From NCBI RefSeq assembly GCF_001665835.1, contig NZ_LZSX01000107.1:1-64000 (forward strand): a stretch of DNA of 64,000 nt. Reading direction: 5' to 3'. Under the pieces are notes generated by a model, which saw nothing but the letters and a program-made list of their open reading frames with translations, had not been told where the DNA came from and searched no databases. This DNA comes from Mycobacterium colombiense (GTDB lineage Bacteria; Actinomycetota; Actinomycetes; Mycobacteriales; Mycobacteriaceae). Of this stretch, positions 8,419 to 16,370 are shown one piece after another (position 1 is the first letter of the stretch; each line of letters opens with the position of its first letter). A program made the position numbers and the translations under genes.

Positions 8419-9936
8419 TCATGCTGGGACCGCAGCGCCGGTGGGCAAGGGCGGGACGGAAGGGATGTCGGTAACCGGGCCAACGTCGGTCGCGGGCAAG
8501 GGAGCCGGCACATCGTATTTCGTGCTCCACCCACCTGTGTCGAACGGAGCGAACGCCTTGCCGCCGAGGGGGCCGACGTCGTGGTGGCCGGGCAAGTTGA
8601 AAGCCGGTCCCCACGACCGGCCGGATTGAGCGGGGTCAATCAATACTGTCCGGGTGCTGCCGTTTGGCAAGTCCTGGTACACCTCCAAGGAGGGGTAGTC
8701 AGTGCGCGTTCCGTTAACTTGCACACCTCCTGCTCCGGGCGTGAAAACGAGGTCGCCGTTGACCGTTACTGTATGGCCCGCAAATGGCCCGGAGGGATCT
8801 CCCGTGACTTGTGGCGCGAAAGGATTGCCCGCGTCGTATTTGATCCGAACCGATCCATCGGGAAGTTGCGTCACGCTGCCTCTGGGTATACCGACCTTCA
8901 CCTGGCCTGGCCCGCCGGTGGAATTCTCCTCGACGGAAGGATTCTGCCGTAACACGACGATGCCATTTTCGTAGTCGATGTATGTGGTGACCTTGGTGTC
9001 TTCCGGGTCGAAATTGGGATTGGGTCCCCGGTTGTTCCCAAGGTCTCGCTTCCACGGCGGAAAGCTGGTCACATCCCGCTGCTCGATCCACTGCGAGACA
9101 CGGACCACTCCCTGCCCGGGCACCGGGCGGATCCTCACCACTCGAATCTCCGATTTGGCGCCGTTGAACTTGGGGTCGTAGGTCTGCGGATCTAGGGCGG
9201 CGGCAGTCTCCCAGTCGGCGGCCGAGGCCGGTTCGCGGCCGAAGACCTGCTTAAAGGCCTCGATCTGGTTGTGACGACGTTGGTCCTGCGAGGGTGATTC
9301 CGGAACATCGCCGTCAAATGCCTGGATTGGCGGGTCGTATCCGTCCTGCTTACGCAGATTGGCCATTGAAGCGTGCAGCTGCCGAGAATATTGATCACGG
9401 ATTCGCGTGAGGTTGTTCAGCGATGCCTTGGTGTCATCGATCGCATGCTTCTCGAGTCCGTCGATGTAGTGGTCCAGCAGCTGCCTCTCCGAAGCCGTTA
9501 ACTCTGGGCTTTTCTCCAGCTCGACGGCCTCCCCAATTTGGTCGTCGAGACCCTGGAGCGCGCCTTCGAGCGTCGAAATCTCGCCCCGTCCGGATCGCTG
9601 GGCCTCGGCCAATGCGGCCGCGACGTTCTCCAGGTCGGCACCGATTCTGGGCAGTTGAACTGCTTGTACCCCGAGCGAGGTGGTGGCTCGTCGAACCTCG
9701 GCCGAGTCGTTGATTGGATTCTCGCCATTCTCGTGTGTCCAAGCCTTTTCGAAGCGACTCCGCGCCAGGTTGAATGCGGCTTCCGCTTCTCCCGTAGATC
9801 GTCCGGCATCATGAAACGCTGTCGCGAGGTTCGAGATCTGGGTCGGCCGGCCGCTCTGCAACGTGCGATTGATCCTCCACGGGTCCCCACCCGCGAACAT
9901 GATCAGTGCGCCCTTGCTTATGTACCGGAGATGCAC
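8419..9936 (-). CDS. Large effector-like protein with a shared T7SS-type N-terminal domain and a unique beta-rich C-terminus
   Basis: 505 residues if started at GTG 9936 (VHLRYISKGALIMFAGGDPW). That start aligns with the first residues of the hydrolase at 12089 (MQLRYLSIPFLVAEAGGDPW); ATG 9900 (MFAGGDPW) is the alternative. Residues about 1-190 are clearly homologous to the N-terminus of the hydrolase: GRPxQIxxLAxAFxxAG, then GExPINDxxEVxRxTxSLGxQ, DLENxAAALAEAQR and RDxYSxxLxAxxxxLR. Such helical N-termini are typical of putative type VII secretion targets or polymorphic toxins. The remaining ~300 residues are beta- and Gly/Pro-rich (for example RIRPVPGQGVVRVSQWIEQR) and end in a Pro-rich tail. 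I recognise no catalytic motif. Composition is slightly less GC-rich than the flanking core genes. Confidence 0.75.
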   Translation of the reverse strand: MHLRYISKGALIMFAGGDPWRINRTLQSGRPTQISNLATAFHDAGRSTGEAEAAFNLARSRFEKAWTHENGENPINDSAEVRRATTSLGVQAVQLPRIGADLENVAAALAEAQRSGRGEISTLEGALQGLDDQIGEAVELEKSPELTASERQLLDHYIDGLEKHAIDDTKASLNNLTRIRDQYSRQLHASMANLRKQDGYDPPIQAFDGDVPESPSQDQRRHNQIEAFKQVFGREPASAADWETAAALDPQTYDPKFNGAKSEIRVVRIRPVPGQGVVRVSQWIEQRDVTSFPPWKRDLGNNRGPNPNFDPEDTKVTTYIDYENGIVVLRQNPSVEENSTGGPGQVKVGIPRGSVTQLPDGSVRIKYDAGNPFAPQVTGDPSGPFAGHTVTVNGDLVFTPGAGGVQVNGTRTDYPSLEVYQDLPNGSTRTVLIDPAQSGRSWGPAFNLPGHHDVGPLGGKAFAPFDTGGWSTKYDVPAPLPATDVGPVTDIPSVPPLPTGAAVPA

Positions 9937-10056
9937 CGCACCGTCCCGCCGTTCACCCTTCTTGTCGCACGTAACGCTACTGACGCTCCGCACCCGGTCA
10001 ATTCACCTTTGATGACGTGCGAGCCTCCTCACAGGGGCTTTTCGCCCACGGCCGAC

Positions 10057-10062
10057 TAGGCT
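10057..10062 (+). promoter_or_regulatory. Candidate -10 element for a leaderless pcnA transcript
   Basis: TAGGCT (fits TANNNT) is followed by 8 nt and then the GTG start of pcnA at 10071. No ribosome-binding sequence lies between. This geometry implies transcription starting at or just before the start codon. Seen in sequence; function inferred. Confidence 0.4.
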
Positions 10063-10070
10063 GATCGAAC

Positions 10071-11513
10071 GTGCCAGACGCCGCCCAGGATGCCGACATG
10101 CTGACCGCCGCCGCGGTCGCCCTGAATCGGCATGCGCCCATGCTGGCCGAGCTCGGCTCCGCGTTCGACGCCGCGGGCCACGAGCTCTACCTTGTCGGGG
10201 GCTCGGTGCGGGATGCGTTGTTGGGCAGGTTGAGTCCCGACCTGGATTTCACCACCGACGCACGCCCCGAGCAGGTGCAACAAATCCTGCGGGGGTGGGC
10301 CGACAACCTGTGGGACACCGGGATCGAATTCGGCACCGTCGGCGTCGGCAAGGGTGACCATCGCCTAGAGATCACCACCTTTCGTGCCGACACCTACGAC
10401 CAGGTGTCGCGGAATCCCGAGGTGCGCTTCGGCGATCGCCTCGAAGACGATCTGGTGCGCCGCGACTTCACGGCCAACGCGATGGCCGTGCGCATCACGC
10501 CTGAGGGTCCGGGCGAATTCCTCGATCCGCTAGGCGGTTTGGCGGCCCTGCGCGCGCGGATCCTGGACACCCCCGCCGCGCCGGAGGTGTCCTTCGGCGA
10601 CGACCCGTTGCGGATGCTGCGCGCGGCGCGGTTCGCGGCGCAGCTCGGCTTCGGTGTCGCGCCGCGGGTGCGCGAGGCGATCGACCGGATGGCCCCGCAG
10701 CTGTCGCGGATCAGCGCCGAACGGGTGGCCACCGAGCTGGACAAACTGGTGCTCGGCGACGACCCGACGGCCGGCATCGATCTGCTGGTGCAGACCGGCA
10801 TGGGTGAGGTGGTGCTGCCTGAGGTCGGCGGCATGCAGATGGCCATCGACGAACACCACCAACACAAGGACGTCTACCAACACTCGCTGACCGTGCTGCG
10901 CCAGGCGATCGCCTTGGAGGACGACGGCCCGGACCTGGTGCTGCGGTGGGCCGCGCTGCTGCACGATATCGGCAAGCCCGCCACGCGGCGCCACGAAGCC
11001 AACGGCGGCGTGAGTTTTCACCACCATGAGGTCGTCGGCGCCAAGATGGTCCGAAAGCGGTTGCGGGCGTTGAAGTATTCCAAGCAGATGGTCGAGGACA
11101 TCTCGCAGCTGGTGTATCTGCACCTGCGGTTCCACGGCTACGGCGATGGCAAGTGGACCGACTCCGCGGTGCGCCGCTACGTCACCGATGCCGGCCCGCT
11201 GCTGCCGCGGCTGCACAAGCTGGTGCGAGCCGACTGCACGACCCGTAACAAGCGCCGGGCCGCACGCCTACAGGCCGCCTATGACCGGCTCGAGGCACGC
11301 ATCGCCGAGTTGGCCGCCCAGGAAGATCTGGCGCGGGTGCGCCCCGACTTGGACGGCAACCAGATCATGGAGCTGCTCGGCATCCCGGCCGGACCCCAAG
11401 TCGGCGAGGCATGGCGGTTCTTGAAAGAGCTTCGGCTGGAGCGCGGTCCGCTGGACAGCGAAGAGGCGACCGCAGAGTTGTTGGCGTGGTGGAAGTCTCG
11501 GGGGAACGACTAG
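10071..11513 (+). CDS. pcnA: CCA-adding tRNA nucleotidyltransferase / poly(A) polymerase family
   Basis: 480 residues from GTG 10071, the same length I recall for M. tuberculosis PcnA (Rv3907c). The class II nucleotidyltransferase head is intact at about residues 35-110: LVGGSVRDALLGRLSPDLDF carries the GG and the metal-binding Asp pair. The RRDF segment (LEDDLVRRDFTANAMAVRI) follows. An HD phosphohydrolase-type domain starts near residue 300 (LLHDIGKPATRR, later HHHEVVGAKM). The enzyme adds or repairs the 3' CCA of tRNAs in the cytoplasm; a poly(A) role is possible for the family. In M. tuberculosis it is directly divergent from mutT4, while here about 2.3 kb separate them. Confidence 0.95.
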   Translation: MPDAAQDADMLTAAAVALNRHAPMLAELGSAFDAAGHELYLVGGSVRDALLGRLSPDLDFTTDARPEQVQQILRGWADNLWDTGIEFGTVGVGKGDHRLEITTFRADTYDQVSRNPEVRFGDRLEDDLVRRDFTANAMAVRITPEGPGEFLDPLGGLAALRARILDTPAAPEVSFGDDPLRMLRAARFAAQLGFGVAPRVREAIDRMAPQLSRISAERVATELDKLVLGDDPTAGIDLLVQTGMGEVVLPEVGGMQMAIDEHHQHKDVYQHSLTVLRQAIALEDDGPDLVLRWAALLHDIGKPATRRHEANGGVSFHHHEVVGAKMVRKRLRALKYSKQMVEDISQLVYLHLRFHGYGDGKWTDSAVRRYVTDAGPLLPRLHKLVRADCTTRNKRRAARLQAAYDRLEARIAELAAQEDLARVRPDLDGNQIMELLGIPAGPQVGEAWRFLKELRLERGPLDSEEATAELLAWWKSRGND

Positions 11514-11537
11514 CCGTAACCGCGCGTCCGAATACGC

Positions 11538-12047
11538 ATGGACTACTGCTTATCTGGCGATAACGGGGCGGCCGCAATTTGGCATGGACAACCCGACCTC
11601 GACTTGGACCACGACGGGCGCTTCGAATCGATCGGGCTGGATTTCGATCACGATGGATTGCGTGACGACGCCCTCGCCGATCTCGACGGCGACGGCCTCG
11701 TCGATCACGCCGTGCTGGACCTCGACAACGACGGCACCCCCGAGGCGTACTTCACCGATGACGGATCCGGGACGTGGGCGGTGGCCATGGATCGGGGTGG
11801 CCAACTGCGCTGGTTCGGACTCGACGGTGTCGAGCACACCGGCGGCCCGATGGTCGACTTCGATGGCCACGGGAGCGCCGACGCCCGCTTGGTCGACACC
11901 GATGGCAACGGGCTGGCCGACCGGGTGCTGCGCTCTGACGAAAACGGCGTGACCGGTTACGTCGACACCGATGGCGACGGTAAGTGGAACGTTCGGCTGA
12001 CCGACACCGACGGTGACGGTCTCGCCGACGGCGCGAGTACCTTATAG
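11538..12047 (+). CDS. Calcium-binding-repeat (DxDxDG) protein, Rv3906c-like
   Basis: 169 residues, the same length I recall for Rv3906c, and in the same place after pcnA. Almost the whole protein is made of short Asp-rich repeats of the EF-hand-loop / thrombospondin-type-3 kind. I count about eight: DLDHDGRFES, DFDHDGLRDD, DLDGDGLVDH, DLDNDGTPEA, DFDGHGSADA, DTDGNGLADR, DTDGDGKWNV and DTDGDGLADG. Such loops bind Ca2+. No signal peptide is apparent (MDYCLSGDNGAAA), so either it is cytosolic or it leaves by a non-Sec route. The type VII neighbourhood makes export possible. Function unknown. Confidence 0.8.
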   Translation: MDYCLSGDNGAAAIWHGQPDLDLDHDGRFESIGLDFDHDGLRDDALADLDGDGLVDHAVLDLDNDGTPEAYFTDDGSGTWAVAMDRGGQLRWFGLDGVEHTGGPMVDFDGHGSADARLVDTDGNGLADRVLRSDENGVTGYVDTDGDGKWNVRLTDTDGDGLADGASTL

Positions 12048-12088
12048 CGACGGCCTAGTGACCCAACGCGCGACTTGCTGCGGTCGCG

Positions 12089-14056
12089 ATGCAACTGCGC
12101 TACCTAAGCATCCCGTTCCTCGTCGCCGAGGCCGGTGGGGATCCGTGGTCAATCGATACCAGTCTGCAGGCCGGTCGCCCCGCGCAGATCTCCGTTCTGG
12201 CCAAGGCTTTCCGTGACGCCGGGGTGAGCACCGCCGAGGCGGTGATCGCCTTCGACGCGGCCCGTCGCCGCTTCGAGGCTGCGTGGAATCACCGCAACGG
12301 CGAGCATCCGATCAACGACGCCGACGAGGTGCAGCGGGTGACCCGGTCGTTGGGGCTGCAGGCCGCGCAATTGCCGGGCATCGCAATCGATTTGGAAAAC
12401 ATCGCCGCCGCACTGGCTGAGGCCCAACGAACCTCCGCGTGGTACCTCGCCGCACTGGAATACGACCTCGAGGATATAGACGACGAGATTTGTGCGGCCC
12501 GCGCCGACGACGATGGTTGTGGTGCCGAGGATCTGCGTAAGGATGCCGTTGCCGAAGTGGGGGCAATCGTGCTGGCGCTCGGTCAGGTTCGCGATCGATA
12601 TTCGGCTGTGCTTGCGGCTACCTTGTCGACACTGCGTGCGGACGGGGCGGACCCGGCGGAGATTCAAGGCGTCGACGAGTTATCGATCCCACTACCGGTC
12701 AGTGATCCTGGACGAGTAATGCAATGGTGGGATTCGTTGAGCGCCAATCAAAAGCAGCTGCTGATCGATCAACACCCGTACGAGCTGGGCAATCTCAACG
12801 GCATACCGGCCGACGCGCGCGACTCGGTCAACCAGGCGGCGATGAACGACGACTTGCGCAGGGTCGAAGACGTTGCCCGTCAGCGCGGGCTGGTTCCCTC
12901 AGCGCTCCGAGATAGCGCGCTCAACAACCGGGACACGGACGTGTTCACCCATCCCGGCGACTACGGCCTGTGCGCCACCGACATCACCCGATACCAGAAC
13001 GCGGTGAAAACCAACGACTTCCTCGAGCGCGACGAAATGCCTGACGGGCTGCCGATCATGCTGTGGGCATATGACCCGCTGGCGTTCAACGGCAAGGGCC
13101 GGGCGGCCATCGCGATCGGCAACCCGGACAGAGCCCGCAATACGGCGGTGATCGTCCCGGGAACCAACAGCAGCGTGCGGGGTGGATGGATGTCTGACGG
13201 GACGGACGATGCGATCACCCTCTACCAGCAGGCTGCGAGAGCCGACCCCCAGAATGCCACCGCGGTGTTGGCCTGGATGGGTTATGACGCACCCGAATTC
13301 GAGACACAGTGGCAGCAGGCCGTCACCGACCCATCGAACCTGGAACAGGTCGGCACCCCATGGCGGGCCCGGCAGGCGGGAGCGCTGCTGGCCGCCGACG
13401 TCAACGGCCTCGCCGCCACCCATGATGCGTCGACCCCCAGGCATGTCACCGTTCTCGGGCACTCCTACGGTTCCACTACCGTGGCCGACGCTTTCGCCCA
13501 CAGCGGCATGCGTGCCAACGACGCCGTGCTAACCGGTTGCCCGGGAACCGATTTAGCGCGCAGGGCGGCGGACTTCCATCTCGACGACGGCAGGTTGTAC
13601 GTGGGTGCCGCATCGACAGATGCGATCAGCTGGATCGGGGAGTCGGGCGCCGGCCTGCCCAACGGGCTGAACGCGACGCTGGATCAACCGCTGGGTCCGT
13701 TGGCCGGGTTGGGCACGGATCCGGCTCACGCGGGTTTCGGGGCGGTGCGGTTTCGCGCCGAAGTCGCCGGCTCGCACAGCGTCATGCCGTGGTTCACCGA
13801 CCATTCGCATTACTACGACGTGGGCAGCGAAGCGCTGCACAACATCACCGAAATCGTCACCGGGCACGGCGATCGTCTGGCCGGCGAGGGCATGCTGGCG
13901 CCCGACCGAGCCCCGGCGCGACTCGCCATTCCCCTGCAGGTGCAGACCCCCTTGGGGACGGTGTCGTTGCCGCACGTCGGGATCCAGATGCCTGTCGCCG
14001 TCGATCCGGAATGGGACCGGCCGGCGCGATCGGTCACCAATGATCACGCGTTTTAG
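12089..14056 (+). CDS. DUF1023-type alpha/beta hydrolase with T7SS-type N-terminal domain
   Basis: 655 residues from ATG 12089. Residues 1-190 form the helical domain shared with the protein at 8419-9936 (GGDPWSIDTSLQAGRPAQIS). Residues about 330-580 form an alpha/beta hydrolase of the DUF1023 kind: VIVPGTNSSVRGGW, a nucleophile elbow VLGHSYGSTT with Ser459, and a C-terminal histidine region (GSHSVMPWFTDHSHYYD). Enzymes of this group are presumed esterases or lipases. Length matches the M. tuberculosis Rv2079 protein as I recall it. At this chromosomal position M. tuberculosis carries esxF, esxE and cpnT. A DUF2563-like gene follows 119 nt downstream. Confidence 0.86.
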   Translation: MQLRYLSIPFLVAEAGGDPWSIDTSLQAGRPAQISVLAKAFRDAGVSTAEAVIAFDAARRRFEAAWNHRNGEHPINDADEVQRVTRSLGLQAAQLPGIAIDLENIAAALAEAQRTSAWYLAALEYDLEDIDDEICAARADDDGCGAEDLRKDAVAEVGAIVLALGQVRDRYSAVLAATLSTLRADGADPAEIQGVDELSIPLPVSDPGRVMQWWDSLSANQKQLLIDQHPYELGNLNGIPADARDSVNQAAMNDDLRRVEDVARQRGLVPSALRDSALNNRDTDVFTHPGDYGLCATDITRYQNAVKTNDFLERDEMPDGLPIMLWAYDPLAFNGKGRAAIAIGNPDRARNTAVIVPGTNSSVRGGWMSDGTDDAITLYQQAARADPQNATAVLAWMGYDAPEFETQWQQAVTDPSNLEQVGTPWRARQAGALLAADVNGLAATHDASTPRHVTVLGHSYGSTTVADAFAHSGMRANDAVLTGCPGTDLARRAADFHLDDGRLYVGAASTDAISWIGESGAGLPNGLNATLDQPLGPLAGLGTDPAHAGFGAVRFRAEVAGSHSVMPWFTDHSHYYDVGSEALHNITEIVTGHGDRLAGEGMLAPDRAPARLAIPLQVQTPLGTVSLPHVGIQMPVAVDPEWDRPARSVTNDHAF

Positions 14057-14175
14057 GCGCGGGTCAGCCGCGCCGGAGGTGGTGAATTGACCACGCGCGA
14101 ACCGGCATTTAGCCTGATCAAAGGGACTATGTGGCGCTAGGGAGCCTCATCGCTTGAGACCCGGAAGGAGTGCAG

Positions 14176-14505
14176 ATGTTCGTCGATACGGAGCTCTTGC
14201 ATTCCGGGGGCAACCAGTCACACCGCGCTGGTGGACACGCCCAGGACGGGGCGGACCAGTTGGCGGGCGGAACGGTGGCGTCGGGGATGTTCGGCGATTT
14301 CGCCGCGGCCGACGCCTTTCACAGTGCCGTCGCCGCCGCACACGGCCAGCACGTGAAAACCCTTCAGGGCCACAGCGAGACGCTCACGGGGGTCGGCACC
14401 AAAGCGCACATCGCAGCCAACGGGTTCACCAACATGGACAAGAGCAACGCCACGGAAATGCAGGCGCTGCGACCGAGTTCCGGTCCTTCAGCTCAGAACG
14501 TCTAA
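14176..14505 (+). CDS. DUF2563-like mycobacterial protein (small, helical, Esx-like size)
   Basis: 109 residues. The ATG at 14176 has an AAGGAG site 5 nt upstream; the in-frame GTG at 14170 is too close to it. The sequence MFVDTELLHSGGNQSHRAGG, then GMFGDFAAADAFHSAVAAAH and GTKAHIAANGFTNMD resembles the DUF2563 family found next to type VII genes. Size and predicted helix-rich character are like WXG100-type partners, but no WXG motif is present. It ends 3 nt before the next gene, so it heads or joins the membrane-protein set. It may be the partner of the DUF1023 hydrolase upstream; this is inference from order. Confidence 0.78.
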   Translation: MFVDTELLHSGGNQSHRAGGHAQDGADQLAGGTVASGMFGDFAAADAFHSAVAAAHGQHVKTLQGHSETLTGVGTKAHIAANGFTNMDKSNATEMQALRPSSGPSAQNV

Positions 14506-14508
14506 GAA

Positions 14509-15087
14509 ATGCTCGTGACGGAGGACCCGCCTTCACATCCGGGTGCGGGACCGCATGCTGGTCCGCCGGTAGGGCAGTGGGCGTCAGGCTATCCCGCGCC
14601 GCAGGCGCGACCGTCACGGATGTGGCCGGCGATCGCTCTGGGCGCGATGGTTCTGGCTTTGGTCGCGACGGTCGTAGCCGTCGTTGCGCTGGTTGCGGCG
14701 ACGTCGCGGTCGTCGGGTTCGAGTCCGGCGCCTACCACGGCAACGCCTACCTACTCCGCCGCCCAAGTGTCTGCGGCGCACCAAAAGTTGTGTGACGCTT
14801 ACAAGCTCGCGGCACATGCGGTCCAGATCGACACAAACGGCGACAATCCCGCTTTTGCGGGCATCGCTACTGTGAACGCGGCACTAATGCTTGAACAGGC
14901 AGTGAGTACTTCTCCTGGGCTCTCGTCTGGCGATCGAGCTGCTGCGCTCGCATTAGCTGCGGCCTATAGCCATGCTCAGGCAACGGCCAGCCTGGTGCAG
15001 GCACGTGATGATCCTTCTTGGCGTTCAGCGTCCGACGAAGTCAACACAAAGGATGCTGAGGTGAAAAAGGTCTGCGGCATTGGGTGA
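14509..15087 (+). CDS. Single-pass membrane-anchored protein, tandem paralogue 1
   Basis: 192 residues. A Pro-rich cytoplasmic N-terminus leads to one membrane helix (about residues 41-65: AIALGAMVLALVATVVAVVA) and a Pro/Thr linker. The outer domain begins TPTYSAAQVSAAHQKLCDAY and ends KDAEVKKVCGIG. The two conserved cysteines (LCDAYKL and KVCG) probably form a disulfide outside the cell. The paralogue at 15201 has the same layout. In position and type it corresponds to the Rv3901c-like membrane protein of the M. tuberculosis locus, though longer. Function unknown. The in-frame GTG at 14515 is an alternative start. Base composition is a little lower in GC than the flanks. Confidence 0.75.
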   Translation: MLVTEDPPSHPGAGPHAGPPVGQWASGYPAPQARPSRMWPAIALGAMVLALVATVVAVVALVAATSRSSGSSPAPTTATPTYSAAQVSAAHQKLCDAYKLAAHAVQIDTNGDNPAFAGIATVNAALMLEQAVSTSPGLSSGDRAAALALAAAYSHAQATASLVQARDDPSWRSASDEVNTKDAEVKKVCGIG

Positions 15088-15189
15088 CATTCCAGCCACA
15101 GGGCCGCGGTGATTGCTCACCGCTCGGTTAGCTGTTCAACTATTGGAGCGAAGTCTTCGGGAGACGGTCTCGTAAGCGCCTGCAACTAT

Positions 15190-15208
15190 AAGGAGGACGT
15201 ATGGTGGG
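15190..15208 (+). repeat. 19-bp repeat, copy A: ribosome site and start of paralogue 2
   Basis: AAGGAGGACGTATGGTGGG covers a near-ideal Shine-Dalgarno sequence and the first codons of the gene at 15201. The identical 19 bases recur at 16003-16021. Weaker similarity reaches further upstream ('gctgttcaactattgga' near 15130 against 'gctgctccactactgga' near 15932). This shows that the gene was duplicated together with its leader. Confidence 0.8.
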
Positions 15209-15752
15209 GGACTTGCCTCCGGGGGAGGGGCCGACCACCGGCCCGCCGCCAAGCCCAACGCAATGGTCACCCGTGTTTCCCACCCAGCCACAAGCTCGTC
15301 CACGGACATGGCCGACGGCGCTCTTGGCTGGAACAGCTACGGTCCTGGCGATCGCGGCACTGATTGTGGCCCTGACTCGACCGACAGCTACGAAGCCAAC
15401 AACGACATCCACTGCGCCGACCTACAGTGCCGCGGAGATATCCGGAGCTGAACGGCAATTCTGCGATACCTACAAACTAGGCGCGCAAGCAGTGCAAGCT
15501 GACACGAATGGCCACGAGGTCGCGCTAGGCCGGATCGCACTGACAAACGCTGCGGCCATGCTTGAGGACGCGGCGACCAATCCAGCCCTTGGGGCAACAT
15601 ATCGCGACCCCGCGCGCGCGTTAGCGGCGTCCTATCGCAAGGGGACGGCTATGGGAAATAGGGACGTTGCGACCGATGCGCAGTTTCAAGCCGCACTCGA
15701 CGACATCAACGCGAAGGACGCTGCAATGAAGAAGGTATGTGGGGGCGGGTGA
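15201..15752 (+). CDS. Single-pass membrane-anchored protein, tandem paralogue 2
   Basis: 183 residues from ATG 15201 with an excellent AAGGAGG site. Same architecture as the gene at 14509: Pro-rich N-terminus, one helix (about residues 37-60: WPTALLAGTATVLAIAALIV), a Thr-rich linker, then APTYSAAEISGAERQFCDTY and a helical outer domain ending AKDAAMKKVCGGG. The Cys pair is conserved. It is separated from paralogue 1 by 113 nt and has its own strong ribosome site. No enzymatic motif. It is probably a surface-exposed accessory protein of the adjacent secretion genes, judged only by position. Confidence 0.76.
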   Translation: MVGDLPPGEGPTTGPPPSPTQWSPVFPTQPQARPRTWPTALLAGTATVLAIAALIVALTRPTATKPTTTSTAPTYSAAEISGAERQFCDTYKLGAQAVQADTNGHEVALGRIALTNAAAMLEDAATNPALGATYRDPARALAASYRKGTAMGNRDVATDAQFQAALDDINAKDAAMKKVCGGG

Positions 15753-16002
15753 GTTCTGCCGGGTAATGCCCAGTGCTTCGCCGAAGCGACCCTGACGATC
15801 AATCTGCCAGGCGTGATGAGCAGATATGCAGTGGCGGTAAATTTTTGCGGCGCCTGTCGTCGATTTGTGGGATCCAGTGACTTTCAGATGAGGGAGAAGC
15901 GGCGCGCGGTGAATTGCCTGCTGTCCGGTTGGCTGCTCCACTACTGGAGGAGACAAAGGCGCCTTTACAAGCTTGCAAGCTGCCGCAGTAACTTCCGGAC
16001 CA

Positions 16003-16021
16003 AAGGAGGACGTATGGTGGG
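16003..16021 (+). repeat. 19-bp repeat, copy B: ribosome site and start of degenerate paralogue 3
   Basis: Identical to 15190-15208. It fixes the start of the third paralogue at ATG 16014. Confidence 0.8.
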
Positions 16022-16370
16022 ATACTCCCCTTCGGGCCATCGTGAAGCGCCGTCTACCCCGCAGCACGCTGGGGGCTGGTCGTCACCGCATTTCCCGCGC
16101 CCAATATCCCGTTCACGCCCAACGGCTGGCTCTGACAAAGCGCTGGCGCGCATCGCCACAACCAACGGCGCCAGCCTGCTCGAGATGGGAGCAGCCAACC
16201 CGGCTTTAGCAGCTGAACGCCGCGATGCGGCAGGAGCACTGGCGATGGCGTACCGAACTCTCACGGCGAAGGGCAGCTGTGGGGTAGCCACAGACGCTCA
16301 ATATCGGGCTGCGCTTGACAATGCGATCGCGAAGGACTCTGCCATGAAAAGGGTGTGCGGTGGGGATTGA
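16014..16370 (+). pseudogene. Tandem paralogue 3 with internal deletion (membrane helix lost)
   Basis: The frame from ATG 16014 encodes 118 residues. It begins MVGYSPSGHREAP, like paralogue 2 (MVGDLPPGEGPTT), and its last ~75 residues align with paralogue 2: ARIATTNGASLLEMGAANPA, then AYRTLTAKGSCGVATDAQYR and AKDSAMKRVCGGD. About 60 residues are missing in between, namely the membrane helix, the linker and the first conserved cysteine segment (FCDTYKL). The deletion is in frame, so a soluble remnant could still be made. Without helix or signal it would no longer be placed at the membrane. Its stop overlaps the start of the next gene. An in-frame extension to 15813 exists but has no homology. 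Confidence 0.7.
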
